NCBI GenBank assembly: GCA_002415085.1
Contig: DIBV01000001.1
Span: forward strand, 248,001 to 312,000
DNA from: Arsukibacterium sp. UBA5043
GTDB taxonomy: Bacteria; Pseudomonadota; Gammaproteobacteria; Enterobacterales; Alteromonadaceae
Direction of reading: 5' to 3'
DNA length: 64,000 nt
Part shown: positions 7,662 through 16,219 of the stretch, piece by piece
How the letters are laid out: each line of letters begins with the position of its first letter
Position numbering within the stretch: the first letter of the stretch is position 1
Notes under the pieces: generated by a model
Database searches by the model: none
The model's input: the letters and a program-made list of their open reading frames with translations, nothing else
Told to the model about the DNA's origin: nothing
Made by a program: the position numbers and the translations under genes

Positions 7662-10600
7662 ATGCAATACGCTGAACTGTTTTGTCAAAGCCATTTCAGT
7701 TTTCTGCAGGGGGCATCCAGCCCGCAGGAGCTGGTAACCGAGGCAGCATCCCTGGGCTATCAGGCGCTGGCGATAACGGATGAATGTTCCGTTGCCGGTG
7801 TGGTGCGGGCATACCGGGCAATCAATGAGCAGCAACTTAGTGTAAAGTTAATTGTTGGCAGTGTGTTTATGCTGGATAAACTGCAGCTGGTGTTGTTATG
7901 CCCCACTAAAGCGGCCTACAGCGAGCTGTGCCGGGTTATTACCAATGCCAGAAGGCGCAGCCGTAAAGGCGAATATCAGCTGACTGAATGGGATTTAATG
8001 TCGGTTAAGCATTGTTTTATTTTATGGTTGCCAAGTGGAGATCCTGCCAGCGATCAGTACTGGGGGCAGTGGCTTAAAAAGTATCATGCCAGCCGGTTAT
8101 GGCTGGCAATGCGGCGTTATCTAAACCATAACGAGATGCAATTTAATCAGTATTGTCAGCAATTGGCCGGCCAGTTTCAGCTTAGCCTGATGTGTTGTGG
8201 TGCTGTTTTAATGCACCAGCCCGGGCGGCTGGCATTGCAGCATTGCGTCAGCGCTATCCGGGCCGGCAGTCCGGTGCGTGAAATGGGGCGAGAGCTGCTA
8301 AGCAATACCGAGCGGGCGCTCAGGCCTTTGCCCAAGCTGGCAAAATTATTTCCGGAAAATTGGCTGAATGAAACCGCGGTTATTGCCGGGCGCTGCAGTT
8401 TTAATCTTAGCGAACTTAAATATCAGTATCCGGCTGAGCTGGTGCCAGCTGGGCAAACTGCCAGCAGTTATCTGCGACAGCTGGTAGCGCAGGGCAGTAA
8501 AATCCGCTTTAGCGACGGCGTACCGCAAAGGGTACAGGCATTAATCGATAAAGAGCTGGCCCTGATCAGCGAGCTTAATTACGAATATTTTTTTCTGACC
8601 ATTTACGATCTGGTGCAGTTTGCCCAAAGCCGCAATATTTTATATCAAGGCCGGGGGTCAGCGGCTAATTCTGTGGTGTGTTATTGCCTGCAGATCACCG
8701 CTGTTGATCCGCGGCAAATTCAGGTGTTGTTTGAACGTTTTTTATCAAAAGAGCGCCAGGAGCCGCCTGATATCGACGTCGATTTTGAGCATGAGCGGCG
8801 CGAAGAAGTGATTCAGTATCTGTATCAGAAATACGGCCGGGAGCGCGCTGCGCTGGCCGCAACGGTGATCAGTTATCGTTTTAAAAGTGCGCTGCGGGAT
8901 GTTGGTAAAGCACTGGGATTGCCGGAAAGCCAGCTGGATTTCCTTATCAAAAATATTCAGCGGCGTAATCCCGCAACCAGCTGGCAGCAGCAACTGGGTG
9001 CGCTGGGGCTGGATCCTGGCAGCGAGACTACCCGTCAGCTTGTGCAGTTAGTGGAGGAGCTGCGCGGCTTTCCCCGCCATTTATCACAGCATGTGGGCGG
9101 CTTTGTTATCTCGGAAGGGCCACTGTATGAACTGGTGCCGGTGGAAAATGCTGCCATGAGCGATCGAACCGTGATCCAGTGGGATAAAGATGATTTAGAA
9201 ACACTGGAACTGTTAAAAGTTGATGTGCTGGCGCTGGGCATGCTAACGGCCATTCGTAAGTGCTTTAATTTAGTCGAACAACATTATCAGCAGCCGCTCA
9301 GTATTGCCGGCATTAATGCCCTGGGTGATGATCCGGCAGTGTTTAAGCTCATTCAGCAGGCCGATACCGTCGGTTTGTTTCAGATTGAATCCCGGGCGCA
9401 AATGAGCATGTTGCCGCGTTTAAAACCGGCCTGTTATTACGATTTAGTGGTGCAGATTGCCATTGTCCGGCCCGGGCCTATTCAGGGTGATATGGTGCAT
9501 CCGTATTTAAAGCGGCGAAATGGCATCGAACCGGTCAGTTATCCGTCACCGGAAGTGGAGCAGGTATTAAGTCGCACCATGGGCGTCCCTATTTTTCAGG
9601 AGCAGGTAATAGCGCTGGCGATGGTCGCTGCCGGTTTTACTGGCGGCGAGGCTGATCAGCTGCGCCGGGCGATGGCCAGCTGGAAAAAAACCGGCGAATT
9701 GCTGCAATTTAAAGATAAGCTGATAAACGGCATGCTGAAGCGGGGCTATCAGCAGGAATTTGCAAAGCGGATATACCAGCAAATTTGTGGTTTTGGTGAA
9801 TATGGTTTTCCCGAGTCGCATTCGGCCAGCTTTGCTGTGCTGGCCTATATTTCGGCCTGGTTAAAACATTATTATCCGGCGGCATTCTATACCGCACTGC
9901 TTAACAGCTTACCCATGGGGTTTTACAGCCCGTCGCAACTGTTACAGGATGCCAAAAGGCATCAGGTTAAGGTATTACCGGTATGTGTAAATGGTTCATC
10001 CCTGGATTATACCTTGCAGCCAGAGCAACCAGCGCAAGCGGATTATGCTATCCGGCTGGGGTTGCGTCAGGTAAAAGGGTTAAGTACGACAGGTGCTCAG
10101 CGCTTACTGCAGCACCGGCCTGCTGCCGGTTACCGCTCACTGTCCCAGTTACGTCAGGCTGGTCTTAACAGCAGCGATTTACAGGCGCTGGCCAGTGCCA
10201 ATGCCTTAGCGGCCATAAGTGGCGACAGGTACAATAGCCGCTGGCAGTTGCTGGATAAGCAGCAAAGCCTGCCGCTTTTTTGTGCCGAACAAAACCATGC
10301 CAGCAATGCCAGTAATCAAAGTAATGCCAGTAATGCCAGTAATGAAAGTAACGAAAGTGAGCACGCAACTGCAGTGGTATCAGAACAGCCAGCTAATTAT
10401 CAGCATGGGCCATTGCCTGCGCCATCAGAGATAGACGAAGTACTGGAAGATTATGCGGCCACGGGTCTGAGTTTACAGCAACACCCGATTGCACTGCTGC
10501 GCCTGGCCGGTAAATTGCCGCGCAGTATTGCCGCTGAGTCATTAAAAGAGGTGCGGCATAAAAGCCCGGTACGGATAAGTGGCCTGGTTACCTTACGCCA

Positions 10601-10844
10601 GCGGCCCGGCACTGCTGCCGGGGTTACCTTTATCTCGTTGGAAGATGAAACCGGTACGGCCAACGTGGTGGTGTGGCTGGCAACAGCCCAGGCTCAGCAA
10701 CAGGCTTTTTTAACGGCGCAAATACTGCAGGTAGACGGTATTTTAGAGCGTGAAGGTGACGTAACCCATGTAATAGCCGGCCGGCTGACCGACTTAAGTC
10801 ATGAGCTGGCAGCCTTTGCCAGCAAGTCGAGGGATTTTCACTAG
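7662..10844 (+). CDS. dnaE2: Error-prone DNA polymerase DnaE2 (ImuC)
   Basis: Alpha-subunit-type C-family polymerase for SOS-induced translesion synthesis with ImuA/ImuB. The start at 7662 is preferred: AAGGT lies just upstream and the product begins MQYAELFCQSHFSFLQGAS, the canonical DnaE2 PHP start. An ATG at 7641 that overlaps the imuB stop is the alternative. The catalytic acidic motif PDIDVD is at residues 369-374, QGRGSAANS precedes it, and HVGGFVIS follows. About residue 878 an Asn-Ala-Ser repeat linker occurs before the C-terminal OB-fold region. Length, 1060 residues, is normal for the family. Confidence 0.95.
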   Translation: MQYAELFCQSHFSFLQGASSPQELVTEAASLGYQALAITDECSVAGVVRAYRAINEQQLSVKLIVGSVFMLDKLQLVLLCPTKAAYSELCRVITNARRRSRKGEYQLTEWDLMSVKHCFILWLPSGDPASDQYWGQWLKKYHASRLWLAMRRYLNHNEMQFNQYCQQLAGQFQLSLMCCGAVLMHQPGRLALQHCVSAIRAGSPVREMGRELLSNTERALRPLPKLAKLFPENWLNETAVIAGRCSFNLSELKYQYPAELVPAGQTASSYLRQLVAQGSKIRFSDGVPQRVQALIDKELALISELNYEYFFLTIYDLVQFAQSRNILYQGRGSAANSVVCYCLQITAVDPRQIQVLFERFLSKERQEPPDIDVDFEHERREEVIQYLYQKYGRERAALAATVISYRFKSALRDVGKALGLPESQLDFLIKNIQRRNPATSWQQQLGALGLDPGSETTRQLVQLVEELRGFPRHLSQHVGGFVISEGPLYELVPVENAAMSDRTVIQWDKDDLETLELLKVDVLALGMLTAIRKCFNLVEQHYQQPLSIAGINALGDDPAVFKLIQQADTVGLFQIESRAQMSMLPRLKPACYYDLVVQIAIVRPGPIQGDMVHPYLKRRNGIEPVSYPSPEVEQVLSRTMGVPIFQEQVIALAMVAAGFTGGEADQLRRAMASWKKTGELLQFKDKLINGMLKRGYQQEFAKRIYQQICGFGEYGFPESHSASFAVLAYISAWLKHYYPAAFYTALLNSLPMGFYSPSQLLQDAKRHQVKVLPVCVNGSSLDYTLQPEQPAQADYAIRLGLRQVKGLSTTGAQRLLQHRPAAGYRSLSQLRQAGLNSSDLQALASANALAAISGDRYNSRWQLLDKQQSLPLFCAEQNHASNASNQSNASNASNESNESEHATAVVSEQPANYQHGPLPAPSEIDEVLEDYAATGLSLQQHPIALLRLAGKLPRSIAAESLKEVRHKSPVRISGLVTLRQRPGTAAGVTFISLEDETGTANVVVWLATAQAQQQAFLTAQILQVDGILEREGDVTHVIAGRLTDLSHELAAFASKSRDFH
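10293..10362 (+). repeat. In-frame NAS/NES tandem repeat inside dnaE2
   Basis: A short 9-base unit (aatgccagt and variants such as aatcaaagt, aatgaaagt, aacgaaagt) is repeated about seven times without breaking the frame. It encodes an Asn/Ser-rich linker between the thumb/HhH region and the OB fold of DnaE2. Such runs can gain or lose units by slippage while keeping the frame. Confidence 0.85.
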
Positions 10845-10918
10845 CCGCAACATTATTTACTCAGTCAGATAATCTGCTACAGTGCCTGCGTTTTTTTAAG
10901 CTGGGTTAATACCATTTT

Positions 10919-11365
10919 ATGCTGTTGGGCTATTTTTCACTTTTTGCCAGCGGCTTTATTGCTGCTACGTTATTGCCGGCCTCCTCTGAAGTACTGCTAC
11001 TGGCGTTGGCCCAACAAGGTTACGCGCCATTGTGGCTATGGCTGGCCGCCACCTGCGGTAATACCCTGGGCTCCTGCGTTAACTGGTATCTGGGCAAAGA
11101 ATTGCTGCGCTTTTCTGATAAGCGCTGGTTTCCGGTAAGCCCGGCGCAGTTAGCTAAAGCGCAGCAGCACTTTAAGCGCTACGGCAGCTGGAGCTTACTG
11201 CTTGCCTGGTTGCCAATAGTTGGCGACCCGCTAACCCTGGTTGCTGGCACGCTTCGGGTTCGCTTTGGCTTATTTTTAATGCTGGTGGCGCTGGGTAAAG
11301 GTGCCCGCTATGCGCTGTTGTTATATTTAGCCCGCCAACTGTTTGCGCTGCCGGCTGTAAACTAA
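10919..11365 (+). CDS. YqaA-type small membrane protein (DedA/SNARE-associated family)
   Basis: A 148-residue integral membrane protein with three to four hydrophobic segments. It shows the family layout: N-terminal LFASGFIAATLLPASSEVLLL, a GNTLGSCVNWYLGK motif in the middle, and WLPIVGDPLTLVAGTLR near the C-terminus. This matches YqaA and the wider VTT/DedA group, probably involved in membrane lipid handling; a specific substrate is unknown. The start lacks a strong ribosome site. It stands alone between dnaE2 and the DUF2750 gene. Confidence 0.85.
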   Translation: MLLGYFSLFASGFIAATLLPASSEVLLLALAQQGYAPLWLWLAATCGNTLGSCVNWYLGKELLRFSDKRWFPVSPAQLAKAQQHFKRYGSWSLLLAWLPIVGDPLTLVAGTLRVRFGLFLMLVALGKGARYALLLYLARQLFALPAVN

Positions 11366-11502
11366 ACCTGAACCTGAAGCAACGCTGACACTGATCTATA
11401 CTGATATTTTGGCCTGTTCGCGATGACAAAGCCGTTTTTCTGTTGGCTTTATACAGTTAAATCCGTCATCATTCATTCACTTATTTTAGGCAGGAAATCA
11501 TT

Positions 11503-11895
11503 ATGGAATATCAATTAAGTACTGAAGAACTTAACCGGGTCGTCTCACTGGATGCTGAACAACGTTATGAATATTTTGTTCATGCTGTGGCTGATTTAGA
11601 GGAAATCTGGATTTTAACGGATGAAGAAGGTTTCGTGCTGGTCAGCGCCGAAGATGAGCGCTGCATTCCGGTATGGCCTCATGCTGAGCTGGCCGAGCAA
11701 TGGATTGAAGGTGAGTGGCAGCATTGCACCGCCAAATCAATTGATGTTAAAACCTGGCTGGATAAATGGACCTCAGGTCTGATTGGCGACGAACTGGCTG
11801 TTGCAGTAATACCCGATTCAGATGGCCCTGGCGTCGTGGTAACCCCGGAAGAGCTGTCAGAAACTCTGATGGACGAAATGAGCGGCAAAGTCTGA
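11503..11895 (+). CDS. DUF2750 family cytosolic protein
   Basis: A 130-residue acidic, soluble protein of the DUF2750 type. The pattern RYEYFVHAVADLEEIWIL, then FVLVSAEDERCIPVWPHAELAEQW, and a late helix with LDKWTSGLIGDE are characteristic. No catalytic residues can be named and function is unknown. GGCAGGAAATCATT upstream gives a good ribosome site. The gene is convergent with ldhA, 23 nt away, with no clear terminator hairpin between them. Confidence 0.8.
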   Translation: MEYQLSTEELNRVVSLDAEQRYEYFVHAVADLEEIWILTDEEGFVLVSAEDERCIPVWPHAELAEQWIEGEWQHCTAKSIDVKTWLDKWTSGLIGDELAVAVIPDSDGPGVVVTPEELSETLMDEMSGKV

Positions 11896-11918
11896 GCATC
11901 TTTTCATTAATTAAGCCG

Positions 11919-12899
11919 CTATTGTACTAATTCATTGCCGGTGGTGCTACCGCCGGCAAATGCCATTAAGTTGTCACTGGTAATACTGCTTATTTGCTGT
12001 AACGCTTCTTTGGTAAAAAAGGCCTGATGACTGGTGATCAGCACATTTGGGAAGGTCAGTAAGCGCTTAAAGACCTCATCATCGATAACCTGCTCAGACA
12101 GGTTTTCAAAAAAAATATCGGCTTCCTGCTCGTAAACATCTAATCCCAGATAACCAATTTTCCGGCTTTTTAAACCCTCTATCACCGTTTTGGTATTAAC
12201 CAGCGCGCCCCGGCTGGTATTAATCAGCATTACGCCATCACGCATTTTTGAGAGCGAATCGGTATTGATTAAATGCTTGGTGGCCGGAGTAAGCGGACAA
12301 TGCAGGCTGATAATATCACTTTGCGCATATAATTCATTCAGGCTGACATAGTGCTCTGAGAGCTCCGCTGCCGGCTCGATATCATAGCAGAGCAGCTTGC
12401 AGCCAAAGCCTTTTAAGATACGGGCTGTCGCCAGACCAATCCGGCCGGTACCGATTAAGCCCACTTTTTTGCCATGCATATTAAAACCGAGTAAACCGTC
12501 AATCGCGAAGTTGTCATCTCTGACCCGGTTAAAGGCTTTATGCAGTTTGCGGTTCAAGGTCAGCATCATGGCAACGGTATGCTCTGCCACCGCTTCGGGC
12601 GAGTACGCCGGTACTCTGGCAATCCGGATCCCCAGTGCCTTGGCGGTATCCAGGTCGACATTATTAAAGCCGGCACAGCGCAGCGCCACCATTTCAATAC
12701 CCATTTCGGACATTTGCTGCAGCACTTCTGCTGACAGATCATCATTTACAAAAGCGCAAATGGCATGGCAGCCCTGCGCCAGTTTGACATTAACTGCATT
12801 TAAGCGGCTGTCAAAATAGCTGAATTGCAGGCTCGGATCTGCCCATTGGCTAAAGCCATCCTGATCATATTTTTTGGCACTGAACACGGCAACTTTCAT
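11919..12899 (-). CDS. ldhA: D-lactate dehydrogenase (NAD-dependent, LdhA type)
   Basis: D-2-hydroxyacid dehydrogenase closely resembling fermentative LdhA, reducing pyruvate to D-lactate. Seen are AICAFVNDD, LRCAGFNNVDLD, the NAD-binding GLIGTGRIG, the catalytic Arg in INTSRGALV, and the catalytic His in ITSHQAF. The start at 12899 gives a product beginning MKVAVFSAKKYD, as in the family, with GAGG six bases upstream. An upstream in-frame ATG at 12965 would add 22 non-homologous residues. 326 residues is a normal length. Confidence 0.92.
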   Translation of the reverse strand: MKVAVFSAKKYDQDGFSQWADPSLQFSYFDSRLNAVNVKLAQGCHAICAFVNDDLSAEVLQQMSEMGIEMVALRCAGFNNVDLDTAKALGIRIARVPAYSPEAVAEHTVAMMLTLNRKLHKAFNRVRDDNFAIDGLLGFNMHGKKVGLIGTGRIGLATARILKGFGCKLLCYDIEPAAELSEHYVSLNELYAQSDIISLHCPLTPATKHLINTDSLSKMRDGVMLINTSRGALVNTKTVIEGLKSRKIGYLGLDVYEQEADIFFENLSEQVIDDEVFKRLLTFPNVLITSHQAFFTKEALQQISSITSDNLMAFAGGSTTGNELVQ

Positions 12900-12984
12900 T
12901 GGTAACCTCGCGCGCGATTGCGGTCCGTTATTTTCTGCTAAGTGTAGATCAGTTGAAGTTGTCATAATTAGCGCCAGATCAAAG

Positions 12985-13464
12985 TTACAGCAGTTCTTCT
13001 ATTGTTTGGGCGATGCTGCCGGGCTTAGTGCGGGGGGCATAGCGTTTAACCACTTCGCCTTGCTTGTTAATCAGAAACTTGGTGAAGTTCCACTTAATGG
13101 CCCGGGTTTTCAGTAAGCCGCGGGCGCTGTCTTTTAAATGCTCAAACAGTGGCGAGGCTTTTACCCCATTAACATTGATTTTAGCCATTACCGGAAAGCT
13201 CAGACCATAGTTTAACTGACAAAACTGCTGAATATCGCTGTTATCTCCGGGCTCCTGACTACCAAACTGGTTGCAGGGGAATGCCAGAATTACCAAACCA
13301 CGATCTTTATATTGCTGATACAACTGCTCTAGCTGCTGATACTGCGGGGTAAAGCCACACTGACTGGCAGTATTAACGATCAGCAGCACTTTGCCACGAT
13401 AAGATGCCAGATCCACTTCCTGACCCTGGCCGTTTTTAACTGTAAACTGATGAATATTGGTCAT
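12985..13464 (-). CDS. Glutathione peroxidase family thiol peroxidase
   Basis: A 159-residue cytosolic peroxidase of the BtuE/Gpx family, reducing hydroperoxides with thioredoxin or glutathione. The peroxidatic Cys36 sits in NTASQCGFTPQY. The second signature, LAFPCNQFGSQEPG, carries the Gln and a further Cys, and the WNFTKFLI motif completes the active site. The C-terminus IAQTIEELL is typical. It sits upstream of ldhA on the same strand with 85 nt between ORFs; shared transcription is possible but not shown. Confidence 0.92.
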   Translation of the reverse strand: MTNIHQFTVKNGQGQEVDLASYRGKVLLIVNTASQCGFTPQYQQLEQLYQQYKDRGLVILAFPCNQFGSQEPGDNSDIQQFCQLNYGLSFPVMAKINVNGVKASPLFEHLKDSARGLLKTRAIKWNFTKFLINKQGEVVKRYAPRTKPGSIAQTIEELL

Positions 13465-13609
13465 TCTGCTTCCCGATTATGTTTTAAATTCAAAAATGAT
13501 GTCGCATTAGCAATGCCGGACCCGGCGATATCTTTGTGCAGCCGCTTTCTTTTACAAGACGAAGTTTGTAAGCTAACAGCTTATCATTTCACAGCTATAA
13601 GTCATTTTT

Positions 13610-14491
13610 ATGTCAATTGAGAGTAAAGGTAAAGTCGCGTTTATTGGTTTGGGTGTGATGGGATACCCGATGGCGGGCTATTTACAGCAAAAAGGCTACC
13701 AGGTTTGTGTCTATAACCGCACAGTGGCCAAAGCTGCACAGTGGGTTAAGCAATACGGTGGCAGCCATGCCGCTACACCAGCACTGGCCGCAGCAGAAGC
13801 CGACCTGGTGTTTATCTGTGTCGGTAATGACGATGATGTGCGCTCGGTGGTGTATGGCGATGATGGTGCGCTGGCGACCCTGCAACCTGGTGGCGTGCTG
13901 ATTGATCATACCACGGCATCAGCGGAGTTAGCCCGCGAGCTCAGCATTGCTTGCGAGGCAAAACAGATCGGCTTTTTAGATGCGCCGGTATCCGGTGGCC
14001 AGGCCGGGGCGGAAAACGGCGTATTAACGGTCATGCTCGGTGGCCAGCCTTCGGCGTTTGACCAGGCCGAAACCGCCATTATGAGCTATGCACGTTGTGC
14101 TAAATTACTCGGCCCGGCCGGCTCAGGGCAGCTGGCAAAAATGGTTAACCAGATTTGTATTGCCGGGGTGGTGCAGGGCCTGGCGGAAGCACTTAATTTT
14201 GCCCAGAATGCCGGCCTGGACGGCGCAGCCGTGGTTGAGGTTATTTCTCAGGGCGCAGCATCATCCTGGCAAATGCAAAACCGCTCGCTGACCATGCTCG
14301 ATGGCAAATACGATTTTGGTTTTGCCGTAGACTGGATGCGCAAGGACTTAGGCATAGCATTAAATGAAGCCCGCAAAAATGGCAGCCATTTGCCGTTAAC
14401 GGCGTTAGTCGATCAGTTTTACAGCGAAGTACAACAAATGGGCGGCAGCCGCTGGGATACTTCCAGCTTGCTGGCAAGGTTAAAACGCTGA
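13610..14491 (+). CDS. NAD(P)-dependent beta-hydroxyacid dehydrogenase
   Basis: A 293-residue oxidoreductase of the 3-hydroxyisobutyrate dehydrogenase/tartronate semialdehyde reductase superfamily. The Rossmann signature VAFIGLGVMGYPMAGYL is at residues 9-25, the substrate motif DAPVSGGQAGAENG follows, and the catalytic Lys lies in GQLAKMVNQI. It is a different branch from mmsB at 37560, so its substrate is uncertain; succinic semialdehyde or sulfolactaldehyde-type reductases share this signature. No linked pathway genes help. Confidence 0.85.
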   Translation: MSIESKGKVAFIGLGVMGYPMAGYLQQKGYQVCVYNRTVAKAAQWVKQYGGSHAATPALAAAEADLVFICVGNDDDVRSVVYGDDGALATLQPGGVLIDHTTASAELARELSIACEAKQIGFLDAPVSGGQAGAENGVLTVMLGGQPSAFDQAETAIMSYARCAKLLGPAGSGQLAKMVNQICIAGVVQGLAEALNFAQNAGLDGAAVVEVISQGAASSWQMQNRSLTMLDGKYDFGFAVDWMRKDLGIALNEARKNGSHLPLTALVDQFYSEVQQMGGSRWDTSSLLARLKR

Positions 14492-14579
14492 ATTTATTGT
14501 AAATAACTAAGCTTTTTCTTGCTAATTTTGGTGGCATTCGCCAAGATGTCTGCGTTTTTTTATTTAGTAAGATATATTT

Positions 14580-15275
14580 TTGACTCCAAGCAGCATTATT
14601 GATAACAAAATTGGTATTCAATTGCCAGAAGGCGTTAGTCTGACCCTGGTGCCTGCGGGCATTGCGGCGAGAACGGCGGCTTTTATTATTGATTTCCTAT
14701 ACCGGACGCTACTTTTTTTAGCTGCGGCGCTGGTATTAAGCCAGGTTGGTCAGGCCGGTGAAGGTATTTTACTGGTGATATTGTTTATCCTTAACTGGTG
14801 TTACTACATTTTTTTCGAGTATCGTAACGGCGCCTCGCCCGGTAAACGGAAAATGAATCTTAAAGTGGTGGCCGACAATGGTTTACCTGCCGGATTTTCA
14901 GCTATTGTCCTTCGCAATTTACTTCGTCCGGTGGATATGCTTCCGCTGGGCTATGCGCTTGGCTTGGTTTCTATGGTGTTAAGTCAAAATTTCAAAAGGT
15001 TAGGGGATTGGGCTGCTGGTACCATGGTGGTATATCAACAGCAGCTGCAACCACTGCCAACGGCAACGGGGCAGGCATTAACTCAGGCACCGCAACCTCT
15101 TGCCAGTTCAGAGCAGGCTGCAGTATTGGATTTCTGGCTACGCCACGGTAGTTTATCTGAGCAGCGACAGCAGGAACTGGCTGAATTACTGACCTCTGCA
15201 TTGGACATTGAAACTGACAACAATGTCGCTTATCTCTGTGCACTGGGTGCCTATTATGCTGGTGAGAAAGCATGA
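14580..15275 (+). CDS. RDD family membrane protein
   Basis: First gene of a six-gene operon. It encodes a 231-residue membrane protein with the RDD signature (GIAARTAAFIIDFLYR), paired hydrophobic segments and the second conserved block NGASPGKRKMNLKVV followed by LRNLLRPVDMLP. The start is a TTG codon with a weak ribosome site; no better in-frame ATG precedes the RDD domain. Its stop overlaps the next start (ATGA). RDD proteins often act in transport or envelope complexes, and a specific role here is not known. Confidence 0.85.
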   Translation: MTPSSIIDNKIGIQLPEGVSLTLVPAGIAARTAAFIIDFLYRTLLFLAAALVLSQVGQAGEGILLVILFILNWCYYIFFEYRNGASPGKRKMNLKVVADNGLPAGFSAIVLRNLLRPVDMLPLGYALGLVSMVLSQNFKRLGDWAAGTMVVYQQQLQPLPTATGQALTQAPQPLASSEQAAVLDFWLRHGSLSEQRQQELAELLTSALDIETDNNVAYLCALGAYYAGEKA

Positions 15276-16219
15276 AGCAGTCGCAGTTTGTGAAACAGCG
15301 TGAAGCACACTGGCTGCTGCTGGAGCAAGAACTGAACAGCGGTAGCTTTGCCCGTCCAGAGTCATTTCCGGCGGCATATCGGCAGCTGTGTAGTGATTTA
15401 AGTCTCGCCCGTAGTCGCCAGTATAGTCCGTTATTGATTGAGCGGTTAAATCAGCTGGTTGCAGCTGGGCAACATTATTTATATCAGAATAATCAACCGG
15501 TCTGGTTTGAACTGCGCCAGTTAATCGGGCTCCGTGCTCTTGAGGCATGTTATCAGTTTCGACGCTGGATCTGGCTTAACTTAATCTTGTTTTATGGTTT
15601 AGGGCTGGTCGCAGCGTTATTTGTCTGTAGTTCTGCTGACAATATTAATTATTTTATGTCGGTGGCAGATCTGGAGAAATTTAACGATATGTATGATCCT
15701 GCCAGCAACAGTACTGGTACCGGGCGCAAAGCACAGTCTGATGTATTGATGTTTGGCTTTTACATTTACAATAATATTGGTATTGCCTTTCAAACCTTTG
15801 CTGGCGGTTTGTTGCTTTGCGTTGGCGCATTATTTTTTATTGTCTATAACGGCCTATATCTTGGGGCAGTTGCCGGGCACATGATTAATATGGGCTTTAA
15901 CGAAACGTTCTTTTCATTTGTAGTTGGCCATGGTTCAGTTGAACTGACCGCTATTGTACTAAGCGGTGCAGCCGGCTGCCGACTCGGATTTAGCTTGTTG
16001 GTTCCCGGTATTTACAGTCGCTTTACCGCCTTAAAACAGGTGGCACATCAGGTCATGCCATTAGTAGTGGTGGCCTTTGTAATGCTGGTTTTGGCAGCAG
16101 GCATTGAAGCATTCTGGTCACCTCGTCTGCTTGCTGCTGAAGTAAAATATGGCGTGGGTGCGCTTTGCTGGGCGGCGGTACTGTACTGGTTATACCGGGG
16201 GACAGTGCTTGGACGTTAA
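15272..16219 (+). CDS. Stage II sporulation protein M (SpoIIM) family membrane protein
   Basis: A 315-residue multi-pass membrane protein of the SpoIIM-like family found in non-sporulating bacteria next to MoxR operons. The soluble N-terminus (about 90 residues with AYRQLCSDLSLARS) is followed by several hydrophobic helices and the family motif GHGSVELTAIVLSGAAG. It overlaps the previous gene by 4 nt. The name is historical; here it probably belongs to the same envelope-associated complex as the MoxR ATPase, which is an inference from the operon. Confidence 0.88.
   Translation: MKQSQFVKQREAHWLLLEQELNSGSFARPESFPAAYRQLCSDLSLARSRQYSPLLIERLNQLVAAGQHYLYQNNQPVWFELRQLIGLRALEACYQFRRWIWLNLILFYGLGLVAALFVCSSADNINYFMSVADLEKFNDMYDPASNSTGTGRKAQSDVLMFGFYIYNNIGIAFQTFAGGLLLCVGALFFIVYNGLYLGAVAGHMINMGFNETFFSFVVGHGSVELTAIVLSGAAGCRLGFSLLVPGIYSRFTALKQVAHQVMPLVVVAFVMLVLAAGIEAFWSPRLLAAEVKYGVGALCWAAVLYWLYRGTVLGR

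Noticed and set aside
15272-16219. SpoIIM-like gene as evidence of sporulation
   Set aside because: The family is common in Gram-negative MoxR operons; no other sporulation gene is present.
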